A stretch of 59,111 nt of DNA from Symbiodinium natans (GCA_905221605.1 CAJNDS010002336.1:426208-485318); one strand, 5' to 3'; positions 1 through 10,716 are shown, numbered from the stretch's first letter. Notes: generated by a model not told the origin, from the sequence alone. Numbers and translations are program-made.

Positions 1-149
1 AGGGTTTCGGGTTTAGGGTCTCCAGGGTCCAGGGCTTTCAGCGTTTATCCAGGTGCTCCAAACCCTGCGCAAACTCCTGGGGCCTTTTGGGGGCCGAAAC
101 CCGCTTATGAGAACTGCAGACACTGGATCCTATAGGGCTTATAAGGAGA

Positions 150-310
150 ATTCCTAAACCCTAAACCCAAGAATCCTAACCTAAGAACCCTAAACCCTAA
201 ACCCAAGAACCCTAACCCAAGAACCCAAAACCCAAACCCCAAACCCTAAACCCAAGAACCCTAAACCCAAGAACCCAGAACCCTAAACCCTAAACCCTAA
301 ACCCTAAACT
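150..310 (-). repeat. Mixed ITS array (CCCTAAA / CCCAAGAA variants)
   Basis: Canonical CCCTAAA units alternate with an eight-base CCCAAGAA-like variant, indicating local amplification of a mutated unit. Confidence 0.85.
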
Positions 311-402
311 CCACAACCTTAGCCCGGCCCACGCCTGGGTGGGTGCTCGCTTCTCCTCCTGGTCGTCGTCGCGCCCTTTTTCGCGAAGACCGGGCTTCGG
401 CA

Positions 403-535
403 GGGTTTAGGGTTTAGGGTTTAGGGTTTAGGGTTTAGGGTTTATAGGGTTTAGGGTTTAGGGTTTAGGGTTTAGGGTTTAGGGTTTAGTGTTTAGGGTT
501 TGGGGTTTGGGGTTTGGTTTAGGGTTTAGGTTCAA
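403..535 (+). repeat. ITS array, TTTAGGG x ~17
   Basis: Nearly perfect heptamers with one TTTATAGGG and one TTTAGTG interruption, decaying into TTTGGGG units at the 3' side. Confidence 0.9.
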
Positions 536-700
536 CTCCAAAAAGTTGGGACATCCTGCTCCCCACACCCCGAAAGGTATGCGAAAGGGAATCCCGGCGA
601 TACTCATCCTTAAGCCATGTTCCATCTTTCTGGAGCTTTCTTTTGGGTTTAGGGTTTAAGGTGTAGGGTTTAGGGTTTAGGGTTCAGGGTGACAAGGGGA

Positions 701-775
701 CCACCTTTTTTGGCTGGTTGCTTTACAAAGGAACCCAGAACCAAAAAGGGTAAAGGGTACCACTGGGCTGCCAGG
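701..775. mobile_element. MITE-like element family B, copy 1 (incomplete)
   Basis: It contains ACCTTTTTTGGCTGG and the internal inverse CCAGAACCAAAAAGG, then ends in GGGTACCACTGGGCTGCCAGG-type sequence. The same order is seen at 54942-55020 and, in part, at 16395-16430. The expected outer 5' terminal repeat is absent and ITS sequence lies there instead. It has no coding capacity. Confidence 0.5.
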
Positions 776-952
776 TTTAAGGTTGATAAGGTTTGTAGGG
801 TTTGGGGTTGAGGGTTTGGGGCTTGGGGCTTACACCCTAAGCCCTAAGCCCGAAGCCTCCACAAGCTCGAATCTCCTCATACCCCGCCTCACCAGCCCCT
901 CACCAAAGCTTCCCCTGAAGTTTGAAAGGGAACGGGAGCGAGGTAGAACGTA

Positions 953-1178
953 GAACCCTAAACCCCAAACCCCAAACCCCAAACCCTAAACCCTAAACCC
1001 TAAACCCTAAACCCCAAACCCAAACCCCCACCATGAGGGGGGGGGGGGGGGGGTATAAGTGAACCTTAAGCCCTAAGCCCTTATTGCTTATAAGCCCTAA
1101 GCCCTAAGCCCTAAGCCCTAATCCCCAAACCCTAAGCCCTAAGCCCTAAACCCTAAACCCTAAACCCTAAACCCTACC
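953..1178 (-). repeat. ITS arrays with a poly-G tract
   Basis: CCCTAAA and CCCCAAA runs (953-1030) are followed by about 17 consecutive G (from ~1036), then CCCTAAG runs and a second CCCTAAA run. Confidence 0.85.
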
Positions 1179-1326
1179 ATGGGGTGGGGGGTGAGTGAAC
1201 CTTAAGCCCTAAGCCCTGAACACCCCGGCCTTTCCCGCGGCGAGGAGGGCCATCGTCGCTCTTGCCCTTGCCTTTGCCTTTGCCTCCCAAAGGCTCAGAG
1301 GGATAGAGCTGGTGGGGGGATTGGGG

Positions 1327-1420
1327 GGTTTAGGGTTTAGGGTTTAGGGTTTAGGGTTTTTTAGGGTTTTAGGGTTTTAGGGTGTAGGGTGTAGGGTGTA
1401 GGGTGTAGGGTGTAGGGTTG
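1327..1420 (+). repeat. ITS array with TGTAGGG variant block
   Basis: Canonical TTTAGGG units pass into octamers and then into five consecutive GTGTAGG units, a homogenised variant block. Confidence 0.85.
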
Positions 1421-1762
1421 CCTTCCTAATCGCCCAAGAAAAAGTCTCCGAGCAATGAAAGAATGATAGGGCCTGAGTAAAGGCCTCGAAGACATAAAGG
1501 AACATTTGTATATTCGTGGGTAGTTGAGGGCCGGGGGGGGTTCTCTGCTACGGCTTCGAAAAGGTTTAGAGCTTCGGGTTTTTCGTGTTGCGTGAGAAGA
1601 AGGTTGGATGAGTCTCGTGGGGTTTACAAGGCTTCTTCATCTGGAGTTGAGGGGGCGGGAACCCGAGTACTGAATTCACGCTGCGTGCCTTCCCCTTTGC
1701 CTTTCCTGGAGGACTGGTCTTGCGCGAAGGCGTTGCTGGAGACCTTGAAATGAGGACAGCTT
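1421..1762. other. Unique spacer, nothing recognised
   Basis: ITS-free sequence with no ORF of note. The short minus-strand frames here lack recognisable motifs. Confidence 0.5.
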
Positions 1763-1880
1763 CTATGGAAGTGTCTCAAAATAGGGGACCCCCCAATATA
1801 GATCCCCAAATAGTAGGATCCTTATCATAAGGACCCCAATAAGGTACCCGGTACCCCTCATTTCGGAAAACCCCCATATG
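1763..1880. mobile_element. MITE-like element family A, copy 1
   Basis: The right end reads GGTACCCCTCATTTCGGAAA and runs to CATATG. The left end (CTATGGAAGTGTCTCAAAAT, then AGGGGACC) is its imperfect inverse. The ~100-bp body with GGTACC-type boxes and an AATAAGG/CCTTAT core is shared with about nine other places in the window. Non-coding. Confidence 0.7.
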
Positions 1881-2570
1881 GAGTTCCTTGCTGTGGTTCC
1901 TTATGCAAGGCTTTCAGGGTGATGGTACTGAGGGTTCTGCAAGGGCTACTACATGGGGAAACGCTCCACCCGAAATTGTCCTAACTCCCTCCTCCCTGCA
2001 AGCCCTCACGCTCCAAAACCACAGACTTTGGAGCACACTTCCAGACCCCTGCTCACAAAGGAGCCTCCCCCCAAAAAAAATCACTGAAGCCAAGGCGCCT
2101 GGGTTTTTACCTGCACGCCCCCAGTGTCAGCATCGAAGTCCTGCTTCTGGAACCTGCGAGAACACAAGGTCAGAGACTAGAAGGGCAGAGCCCCCCCAAA
2201 CCTGAAACCCAGAACTAGAACCCCTGTAAACTGTAAACCCTAAAGAACTATAAGCTCTATGAGCTCGATAGCCACAAGCCCGAAAACCCCAAAGCCCGAA
2301 GCCCCCAACACAAAACGCAAACTCCTCTACCTCACGCCCCCCTCAACTCAATTTCAACAAACCCAGCCTTGAACCTTGGAGAAAAGCGCATGCGGCGAAA
2401 CTGGGGCTTGGGGGTTTTTAGGGTCGGGCAACAACATTTTCTCCTGCAGCCTGTACAGGGCCTGTGGTTTATGGGTTTCGGGTTTATGGGTTTACGGGTT
2501 TATACGCTTCACGTCTCAGCGTTTCGGGCAAACCCTACACTCGACAAACCCTCAACCATTGTAAACCCCT
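1881..2570. other. Unique spacer with degenerate telomeric words
   Basis: Mostly unique DNA. The 105-residue plus-strand frame at 1888-2205 starts at a non-ATG codon, is proline/serine-rich and has no recognisable domain, so it is not called a gene. Confidence 0.5.
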
Positions 2571-2653
2571 GAAGGTATTGGCAATACTTGGGCCTTCAAC
2601 CTCCTACTTAGGGACTTTAGGGCCCAAGTACATAATCATGAGGTACATGGATC
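2571..2653. mobile_element. MITE-like element family F, copy 3 (eroded)
   Basis: The inner inverted arms ATACTTGGGCC and GGCCCAAGTA flank a short core. The right end carries AGGTACATGG as in the copies at 3907 and 10177. The left terminal box is degraded. Confidence 0.5.
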
Positions 2654-2787
2654 CTTGAGTCTAGGGTTTAGGGTTTAGAGCTTATAGGTTTTAGGGTTTA
2701 GGATTGAGGGCTTACCACCATAAGCAGCCCGACGTGCCTGGGGCCCCCTTCCTCGCCGCCGGCTTTGTCCGGAGCACCTGGCGGGCC

Positions 2788-2885
2788 GTAGGGTTTAGGG
2801 TTTAGGGTTTAGGGTTTAGGGTTTAGGGTTTGGGGTTTAGGGTTTAGGGTTTGGGGTTTAGGGTTTAGGGTTTAGGGTTTGGAGT
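2788..2885 (+). repeat. ITS array, TTTAGGG x ~13
   Basis: Near-perfect heptamers with a few TTTGGGG units. Confidence 0.9.
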
Positions 2886-3499
2886 TGGAGGCTTTACCTG
2901 CAACCCCTTAACTGCCGTAGCTTGGAGGTTCGACTCTAAAAGTTTTGCCGGTTTAGGGTTTCTAGGTTTTAGGGACCCTGTCAGGGTTCAAAATCAGGGT
3001 TTAGGGTTTAGGGTTTCGGGTTTGGGGACCTGATTCCGGTTTGGGGGCCCTATCAGGGTTTAGTGGTACTAGTAGGCTGGGTTGAAGATGGAAACCCTCG
3101 ATTCTGTAGAACTTAGGGAACCTCAAAGAGATCTCGAACTAATTCCTAAGCCTTGAAAAACACACCCAACTCCTAAGCCTTAAAGATACTCTGATTCCTC
3201 AAACCTAATCCCTAAACCCGAAAAAGACCCGAACTCCTAGACCCTAATTCCTAAACCCTAAAACAGACCCAACCACGCAACCCGAAAGCAGGCCCTAGTT
3301 ACTCGACCGAATCCCTAAACCCGAAACAAGACTCTAATTCCTTAAACCCTAGTGCCTAAACCCTAAAGCAGACCCTAATTACTCAATCCCTCATTCCTAA
3401 ACTCTAATTCCTAAACCCTTAGGAATGACGCTAGAAGTTCTGCCTGGGACCCTATTTCCCTACGGCTTGGTAGCAAGTACGCCCCCTGTTAAGTAGCCC

Positions 3500-3560
3500 T
3501 TAACCCCAAACCCTAAACCCTAAACCCTAAACCCTAAACCCTAAACCCTAAACCCCAAAC
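3500..3560 (-). repeat. ITS array, CCCTAAA x ~8
   Basis: Uninterrupted heptamers bounded by CCCCAAA variants. Confidence 0.88.
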
Positions 3561-3906
3561 TCCCAAACCATAACCCTGAAAACTGCAGGTAAATCGGTCC
3601 CAGGTAAGCCCTAAGCCCTAAACTCAAGTTCCCGGAGCAGTCCCGGAGGAGCTACGGAAAGGCATCACCCCTGGAATCACTCAACCTGGAACACGTCAAC
3701 TCCCAGACACCTGAAGCCCTATAGGTTTAGGGTTTCGGGTTTAGGGTTTAGGGTTTCGGGTTTAGGGTTTAGGGTCCTAAACCCTGTACTCCTAATCCTA
3801 AACAGACCGAAAGACCCGAAAGCCTAAGCCTCAGCCAGTTCCATCTTTTCCAATACTAAACTCAATTCCGCAATACCATCCACTGATCCAAGCCTGAACC
3901 CGAAGT

Positions 3907-3988
3907 GTCCATGTACCTCACTACTGTGTACTTGGCCCAAATAGGAGGTACTTTAAGGCCCAAGTATTCCCTATTTAGGTACATGGAA
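3907..3988. mobile_element. MITE-like element family F, copy 1
   Basis: Terminal inverted arms start GTCCATGTACCT on the left and end AGGTACATGGAAC on the right. Similarity continues inward for about 30 bp (GTACTTGGCCC / GGCCCAAGTA). Total length is about 82 bp, non-coding. Confidence 0.65.
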
Positions 3989-4691
3989 CCTCAGGGCAAG
4001 ACTAAAATCAAATTTGCGGTTTGGGGTTAGATGTGGCAGGCTTGGGGTAGTTCTTGCACAGCCTACTTTTGCACATGATGAGCTGCCCAAAGCCCCACTA
4101 TCTGCACAAGGCCAGAAGCTAAGTCGAACATCCGGGGAAGAGAAAGGCTAAGGGTTTCGGGTTTAGGGTTTAGGGTTTAGGGTTTAGGGTTTACGGTTTA
4201 GGGCCCACGAAGGCTAAGGTTCAACTCTTGGCAGCCGACTGACGACTGCCTTGCCTTTGCGCCACTCCGCGCGTTCCTTCAGAGAAATCATCCTGAACCC
4301 TAAACCCGAAACCCTAACCCTAAACCCCAAACCCTAAACCCTAAACCCTCGACCCTATAAACCCGAAGGGCACATGTACTTGCATAGTGTCTTTCTCGCT
4401 CCCAAAGAGGTACAGCGGAACTGCCTTGGAGCAAGCTGCCTTCAGTATATCGACCCTCCGGGCAGGGTAGGTTTAGGGTTTAGGTTGAGGATTTAGGGTT
4501 TAGGGTTCTGGGTTTAAGGTTTAGGGAAAAGGGTTTAGGGTTTAGGGTTTAGGGTTTTGGGTTTGGCTGTATGTCTAAGGTAGCCTGACATGGGGTACGC
4601 CTTAAACCTGGTGTAACCTTAAACCCCAAGCCTACTGAGGTTTCCCCGAGTTCTACGTAGTCAAAGGTGCCTAACAGCACGGCAACTCGAC

Positions 4692-4713
4692 CAACATGGG
4701 GAACACATGTTGG
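4692..4713. repeat. Small perfect-arm hairpin next to an ITS
   Basis: CCAACATG and CATGTTGG are separated by seven bases, directly upstream of a CCCTAAA array. Confidence 0.4.
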
Positions 4714-5135
4714 GAACCCTAAACCCTACACCCTAAACCCTAAAGCCTAAACCCTAAACCCTAAATCCCGGTTTGCTAGTGGAGTTTGCATGCATGGGTA
4801 CTATACTCTATTCGACTGCAGTCTACTCGAGTCGATACCTCCTTCGACCACCGAAACCCTCAACCCGAAGACCCAAGCCGTAAGCAGAAGCGCGAGGAAA
4901 GTCCTCCTCCATGTTCTTGCGATGAGATGTGCCCCGGGGCGCCTTCGCAACTGCGCAAATGTTGGGGTTCAGGGTCTTGGTTTGGAACCCTCAACCTGAG
5001 CCTGCTAAAATGCGGACATAGGTACCCAACTAATCCCTACAGGGGCATGATAGAAGGGGATAGAAAGTGCCCACTTCCGCCATGCCCTACGAAGAACCAG
5101 TAGGCGAGTCCCAAAAGGAGAATCAGGGAATTCCT

Positions 5136-5232
5136 CTACTATTTGCTTAAGAACCCCGTCCCTGCCCATATAACGAAGACTATTTCTTAGCTTGTTTTTT
5201 TTTTTGGGGGGGGGTTCTTAAGCAAGTAGTAG
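5136..5232. mobile_element. MITE-like element family E, copy 1
   Basis: Perfect 22-bp terminal inverted repeats begin CTACTATTTGCTTAAGAA (5136-5157) and are mirrored at 5211-5232. The right arm is preceded by a T-tract then a G-tract. Related copies lie at 24572-24706 and 34056-34164. Confidence 0.75.
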
Positions 5233-5449
5233 TACTGGACATCCAAGCACGGCTTGCAGGTTTCATGGGGCATAAAGTCTCCGGCATGGAGCATGTTTAG
5301 GGTTTAGGGTTTAAGGGTTTAGGGCTTAGGGCTTAGGATTGTGGGATGGCTTGTGAACGCCCCCCACACACACGAACAAAATACTGTGAAGCCAGAAAAC
5401 TGCGAGTCTTTTGACCTGGGGCCACTAGCAGCCCATATGAACTTGAGGC

Positions 5450-5570
5450 TTAAACCCTAAACCCTAAACCCTAAACCCTAAACCCTAAACCCTAAACCCT
5501 AAACCCTAAACCCTAAACCCTAAACCCTAAACCCTATAACCCTAAACCCTAAAACCCCAAACTCTGCACA
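5450..5570 (-). repeat. ITS array, CCCTAAA x ~15
   Basis: Long uninterrupted run with one CCCTATAA slip near the 3' side. Confidence 0.92.
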
Positions 5571-5736
5571 TGAACAGATGCCTTGCGTGGGTCGAAATCC
5601 ACCCATCGGGGAGCACCCTCACCTGGCAACACAAGTCTTCGTGTCGGGGAGGATGGGGCAGGGGGAGCTTGACCTAGCCCTCAAGCCTGAACTCTAAACC
5701 CTGAACTCTACACCCTGAACCCTGAGCTCCAACCCG

Positions 5737-5905
5737 AAACCCTAAACCCTAAACCCCAAACCCTAAACCCTAAACCCTAAAACCCTAAACCCTAAAACCC
5801 TAAACCCTAAACCCTAAATCCTAAACCCTAAACCCTAAAACCCTAAACCCTAAAACTCTAAAACCCTAAAACCCTAAACCCTAAAACCCTAAACCCTAAA
5901 ACCCG
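5737..5905 (-). repeat. ITS array rich in the octamer CCCTAAAA
   Basis: Heptamers and octamers alternate, including a sub-block of nearly regular CCCTAAAA units, the telomere word of Chlamydomonas-type algae. Here it looks like a slippage variant. Confidence 0.85.
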
Positions 5906-5997
5906 GAGTCGCCGGCAGGGGTCTCGGGCTTGGCGGGCTTCAGGGATTTGGGCGCCAGCTCTAACTGGGTTTAGACCGAGGGTTTCGGGTTTAGTAC

Positions 5998-6200
5998 CCA
6001 TTTAGGGTTTAGGGTTTAGGGTTTAGGGTTTAGGGTTTAGGGTTTAGGGTTTAGGGCTAGGGTTTTGGGTTTTAGGGTTTAGGGTTTAGGGTTTCGGGTT
6101 TAGTACTCATTTGCGGTTTGGGGGGGGGGGGGGGGGTTGAACTCATTTAGGATTCAGGGTGTAGGGTTTCGGGTTTAGGGTTTCAGGCTTTCGGGTTTAA
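5998..6200 (+). repeat. ITS array with a poly-G tract
   Basis: TTTAGGG x ~10, then degenerate units, then about 17 consecutive G near 6120-6136, then decayed units (TTTCGGG). Confidence 0.85.
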
Positions 6201-6535
6201 GTTTAGTGCTCATTTAGAGTTTAGGGCTTCGGGTTTGGGTTGCAAATGCCAAGGATGGTCGGATCAGATGCTAAGCCCTATACTTCTTGGGGTAAGTTGC
6301 CAAGATGCGATATGCCAACCCTCGACACAACAACTTCCGTACAGGGTTTGCGGTTCAGGGGTCTAGATCCTATAGGTGTTTAGAGGGTGTTTCGGGGTGG
6401 GGAAGGTCTCGTCTCGGGTACCTTAAACCTAAACCCTAAACCCTGAAACCTGAAACCTGAACCCAAAACTCCCTACCCTGAACCCTAATTAAACCCTAAC
6501 CCTCAACACTCAACCCTAAACCGTTACCAGCCCTA

Positions 6536-6677
6536 AACCCTAAACCCTAAACTCCCTAAACCCTGAATCCTAAACTCTAAACCCTAAACCCTAAACCCTA
6601 AACCCTAAACCCTAAACCCTAAACCCTAAACCCTAAACCCTAAACCCTAAACCCTAAACCCTAAACCCTAAACCCTG
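6536..6677 (-). repeat. ITS array, CCCTAAA x ~17
   Basis: Long uninterrupted run from about 6570, preceded by degenerate units. Confidence 0.9.
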
Positions 6678-7138
6678 AGCCGCAGTTTTTTGCGTGCGCG
6701 CAGGGGCTGCAAAGGCTGGACTTCAGCCAGACCACTTTAGGCCGCAGGTACTTGGAGGTTCGTGGGTCTGGGGTTCAGGGCTAGGGTGCAGGGTTTAGGG
6801 TTTAGGGTTTAGGGTGTGTTACGTTCTGGGTTGCTCGCTAGGCTCCGGGGCCTCACCTTATTTTTTATAACCGGCCCCTCTGCCCTGGTCGCTCGCAACA
6901 TCGCGTGGCGGTAAGCCCACCCCAAGCCACCCGGCATATCTATTTTAGGGTTTAGTTCCTAAAGTCTTGTTTTGCTTTTTCCAGCGGGGGCATGCTGTGC
7001 CCCTGCACGCGCTGTTTCTGCACCGTCCCGATCTGAGCCTCGCTGAGGCAGGGCTGCAAAGATGTGAAGTTGTGGAAAACGCTGCCCCTAGGCTGTGAAA
7101 GGTCGGGGGGATAGCCCTTCATCATCAAAGGTCTCACA

Positions 7139-8270
7139 GATTGGTTTGGGTTACCGTAGGGGTACCGTTGCCCCTCGACCTGGCCAGCGTCCCGACGTGC
7201 TTCTTTGCGGGCGTTTGGCATCCCTTGTCTGCGATCCTCGTTTGCCAGCGCGGAAACCATCGACACAAAGCAGTTGGGGTTAGCGCTGCCCCTCGACCGG
7301 GCCAGCGTCCCGATACGACTCTCCGATGACCAAGAAAAGGTCGTGGGGGTGGCTGATTGGTTTGGGTTACCGAAGAGCGCTGCCCCTCGACCGGGCCAGC
7401 ATCCGATACGACTCTCCCTTGACCAAGACAAGGCTGTGAAAAGGTCGTGGGGGTGGATGATTGGTTTGGGTTACCGAAGGGGTAGTGCTGCCCCTCGACC
7501 GGGCCAGCGTCCCGATACGACTCTCCGATGACCAAGAAAAGGTCGTGGGGGTGGCTGATTGGTTTGGGTTACCGAAGAGCGCTGCCCCTCGACCGGGCCA
7601 GCATCCGATACGACTCTCCCTTGACCAAGACAAGGCTGTGAAAAGGTCGTGAGGGTGGATGATTGGTTTGGGTTACCGAAGGGGTCGCGCTGCCCCTCGA
7701 CCGGGCCAGCGTCCCGATACGATCTCCCTTGACCAAGACAAGGCTGTGAAAATGTCGTGGGGTGGCTGATTGGTTTGGGTTACCGAAGGGGTAGCGCTGC
7801 CCCTCGACCGGGCCAGCGTCCCGATACGATCTCCCTTGACCAAGACAAGGCTGTGAAAATGTCGTGGGGGTGGCTGATTGGTTTGGGTTACCGAAGGGGT
7901 AGCGCTGCCCCTCGACCGGGCCAGCGTCCCGATACGATCTCCCTTGACCAAGACAAGGCTGTGAAAATGTCGTGGGGTGGCTGATTGGTTTGGGTTACCG
8001 AAGGGGTAGCGCTGCCCCTCGACCGGGCCAGCGTCCCGATACGATCTCCCTTGACCAAGACAAGGCTGTGAAAATGTCGTGGGGTGGCTGATTGGTTTGG
8101 GTTACCGAAGGGGTAGCGCTGCCCCTCGACCGGGCCAGCGTCCCGATACGAGCTCCCTTGACCAAGACAAGGCTGTGAAAATGTCGTGGGGTGGCTGATT
8201 GGTTTGGGTTACCCAAGGGGTAGCGATGCCCCTCGACCGGGCCAGCGTCCCGATACGACTCTCCCTCGTC
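7139..8270. repeat. 107-bp minisatellite, about ten units
   Basis: Anchoring on GATTGGTTTGGGTTACCG gives unit starts at 7139, 7355, 7459, 7557, 7661, 7768, 7876, 7983, 8090 and 8197. The 7355-7661 part alternates 104- and 98-bp units (differing by loss of an ACAAGGCTGTG-type segment). The 7661-8197 part is regular at 107-108 bp. The first interval (216 bp) holds an insertion around 7200-7290. Unit lengths are not multiples of three, so the overlapping frames on both strands are not conserved protein repeats. GC-rich and ITS-free. Confidence 0.9.
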
Positions 8271-8280
8271 AGAATTTGGG

Positions 8281-8367
8281 CTTTCGAAGCTCCTGGAGGC
8301 TGCCAAAGCTTTCAAAGCTCCTGGAAGCGTCCAGAGCCTCCCATGCTTCTGGAGGTTACCGAAAGCC
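8281..8367. repeat. Three-unit ~29-bp tandem repeat
   Basis: Three successive variants of TTTCGAAGCTCCTGGAGG-like sequence link the 107-bp minisatellite to the next one. Confidence 0.6.
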
Positions 8368-8419
8368 TTTGTGAGGGGGGCTTGGAAAAGCTTTGTTGTG
8401 AACACAAAAGAAATGTTTG

Positions 8420-9125
8420 CAAGTTTTCCCTTTGGGAGAGCCCAAAAGGTTCCTCAATGGCCTGGGAGCTTCTGCCAAAGAAGCACCAAAAAGGCTCAGA
8501 AATGGGTGAAGCCCAAAAAGGCTCAGGAATGGTCTGGGGGGAGCCCAAAAACGCGGAGAAATGGTCAGGGGGAAGCCCAAAAACCTAAGATGGAGGAGCC
8601 CAAAAAGCCCAGAAATGGTTCGGGAGGAGCCCAGAAAAGGCTCAGGAATGGTCTGGGAGAAGGCCCAGAAGGAGCCCAAGGCTCAAAAATGGGCTCGAAA
8701 CGGTCGGGGAGAAGCAAGCTAAGAAATGGCTTGAAAAAGGCTCAGGGGGCGGTCTGAGCCCGGCAACGGTCCTTGAGGGGGGCCCGGGTTGCACCAGCAA
8801 TTTTTTGGTGGGGGCCCGGGTTGCACGAAGCCCAAGAAAGCTCAGAAATGGTCGGGAAGAGCAGAAAAAAAGCTCAGAAATGGTCTGGGAGAAGCCCAAA
8901 AGGCTGAGGAATGGTCTGGAGCTCAGAAATGCTCAGAAAGGGTCTGAGCCAAGCCCAAAAAAAGCTGGCAGAAGGCCAAAGAGGCTAAAAAATCAAAGCT
9001 CCGAACTGGTCTGGGAGAAAAGCTGGGAGAAGCCCAAAAAGGCTCAGAAATGGTCTGGGAAGCCCAAATTGCTCAGTTTTGGTCCGGAAAAAGGGAAAAA
9101 CGGTCGGAAATGGTCCGGGAAAAGT
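8420..9125. repeat. Purine-rich ~32-bp imperfect minisatellite
   Basis: Imperfect repeats of AGCCCAAAAAGGCTCAGAAA followed by TGGTCTGGGAGA. Strong purine bias keeps several frames open by chance (lysine/glycine-rich on plus, proline/phenylalanine-rich on minus). Drifting unit length argues against coding. Confidence 0.8.
8748..8832. repeat. Dispersed copy of the GGTTGCACC module (partner at 9148-9232)
   Basis: About 85 bp, starting GGCGGTCTGAGCC and containing two GGTTGCAC boxes, is repeated at roughly 80% identity 400 bp downstream. This suggests a larger compound unit of module plus purine-rich minisatellite. Confidence 0.7.
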
Positions 9126-9188
9126 AAGCCCCGCAAAGGGTCCGGGGCGGTCTGAGCCTGGCAATGGTCTTGAGGGGGGGGCCCCAGG

Positions 9189-9300
9189 TTGCACCAGCAA
9201 ATCTGGTGGGGGGGCCGGGTTGCACGAGCAACGGTCCTTGGGGGGGGCCAGGTTGCACCAGCAACGGTCCTTGGGGGGGGCCAGGTTGCACCAGCAAAAG
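9189..9300. repeat. 33-bp minisatellite (GGTTGCACCAGCAA units)
   Basis: TTGCACC/TTGCACG anchors at 9189, 9220, 9253 and 9286 give spacings of 31, 33 and 33 bp. Each unit ends in an eight-to-nine-base G run. Confidence 0.85.
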
Positions 9301-9867
9301 GTCTTGGGTTTAGGGTCTTTACCTTTGACACTCAAAGGCTCGACCGCCTTGACGGCCAGTGTGGGCCTTTCCTTGCCTTGGAGCGTCCAGCAGCCCCAGC
9401 TTTACCTGGCCTGCACGTTCAGTGCTCTCAGGTCGCTCGCGAAGCTCGGACGGCTTCGGGCTCTCAAGTGTTGGTAGCGAGCCCTCAGCAAAGACTTTAG
9501 GGTTTAGGGTAGTTAATGACATCGGGGGGGGATAAGTAGGGTAACTGCACTTATGATGGAATACAAGCTTCTTTGGAGTTCTTTCAGCCTACTTTCTACC
9601 TACCCGTGTGAACCTTCAAGTACAGCTGCGCCACTGCTCTCCACCAATGGGAGCAAGGCGACCTTAAAACTATTTGGCCTCCTTCCAGGACTCCTGCGGC
9701 GGAATCAGCAGTGGCTTCATTGTTGCACAAGGGTTTAGGGTTTAGGGTTTACGGTTCAGGCTTAGGGCTACCGCACGTGTTCAGCCACAGTCGTGTCATG
9801 GAAGGGGCCCTAATTTGTTAAACTGTCTGAGCTGCCACTTCTGGTGGCAGGCCGCGACCAATTATTT
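9300..9867. other. Mostly unique spacer
   Basis: Contains short ITS at about 9490-9515 and 9730-9760. The 61-residue plus frame at 9553-9738 opens with ATG but has no recognisable motif and runs into ITS sequence. No gene is called. Confidence 0.5.
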
Positions 9868-9921
9868 AAAAGGAACCTTATATACACTCACCAAAAACAG
9901 TAATACAGACCTTGTTTCATG
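9868..9921. mobile_element. Fragment of MITE-like family D
   Basis: About 45 bp beginning AAAAGGAACCTTATATACAC matches the interior of the complete element at 38264-38482. No terminal repeats here. Confidence 0.55.
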
Positions 9922-9985
9922 CCATCCTGTCAAGGTGTCTCACGTTGCATTTAGTCACCTACCTCTGGAGAAGACCCAGAAAAAA

Positions 9986-10057
9986 AGTATATACTTTTTT
10001 GGTATAAGTAGGTATAATGGGAACCCAAAACCAAAAAAAGTATTAAAGTATAGTACT
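9986..10057. mobile_element. Hairpin element related to family B
   Basis: GTATATACTTTTTTGG and CCAAAAAAAGTATTAAAGTA form imperfect inverted arms around a GGGAACCC-containing core that resembles the AAAGGAACCCAGAACC core of family B. Relationship uncertain. Confidence 0.45.
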
Positions 10058-10176
10058 CCAAAGCCCAGGTCAGCAGCTGACGACTCGGGGTGCCGCCGCG
10101 TGCGCCCAGGCGCTCTCCAGAAAAGAGGAGGCAAGTTAGGCTCGGAGTTTTGAGCTGCTCAGCTTTCCCAAAAAGG

Positions 10177-10268
10177 GTCCATGTACCTAAGTCGGGTATA
10201 CTGGGGCCTTAAGGCACCTCTTATTTCAGGACTTTTGGGGACACAAAAATATTATAAGGTACATGGAC
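10177..10268. mobile_element. MITE-like element family F, copy 2
   Basis: Left end GTCCATGTACCTAAG, right end AAGGTACATGGAC. A GGGGCCTTAAGGCACC-type palindromic core lies between. About 92 bp, non-coding. Confidence 0.65.
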
Positions 10269-10469
10269 ACTTAGGGTTTAGGGCTTCGGGGCTACACACA
10301 AGGGCTTGGGGTGTAGGCCTCGAGCCTCGCGACCCTCCGAAGAGTTTGGGGATTGTAGGACAACCGCTCAAACCGCAGTCGCCCCATGCTGATATCTGTG
10401 TTGCCCAAGTTCTCATGTCACACGGGTACGCTCCGCCTCACAACATTCGGTCGGCCCTAAGCCCTACAG

Positions 10470-10606
10470 TAAACCCTAAACCCTAAACCCTAAACCCTAA
10501 ACCCTAAACCCTAAACCCTAAACCCTAAACCCTAAACCCTAAACCCTAAACCCTAAACCCTAAACCCTAAACCCTAAACCCTAAACCCTAAACCCTAAAC
10601 CCTAAG
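10470..10606 (-). repeat. ITS array, CCCTAAA x ~19
   Basis: One of the longest uninterrupted arrays. It points away from the TTTAGGG array at 10717-10886. Confidence 0.93.
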
Positions 10607-10614
10607 TCAGGAAG

Positions 10615-10709
10615 CAAATCCCCCCGGACCAACTTTTTTGTAGGTTGTTGCCATAAACACACCCCCGAAGGATGCTTCGGTAGCCGACAAAAAAGTAGGT
10701 TTGGGGGTT
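10615..10709. mobile_element. Hairpin element between two opposed ITS arrays
   Basis: Arms ACCAACTTTTTTGTAGG and CCGACAAAAAAGTAGG, extended outward by C-rich/G-rich complementary ends, surround a short core with its own small hairpin (CCGAAG..CTTCGG). Confidence 0.5.
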
Positions 10710-10716
10710 CTTAAGG

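Noticed and set aside
1-535. True chromosome end at the left edge of the window
   Set aside because: The terminal bases are degenerate, orientation changes within the first 500 bp, and similar arrays recur to the right end.
7139-8270. CRISPR-like array
   Set aside because: Units are contiguous with no unique spacers, and the DNA is eukaryotic in character.
6952-9522. Numerous 60-160 codon ORFs over the minisatellites
   Set aside because: Overlapping frames on both strands, unit lengths not divisible by three, compositional bias and no domain.
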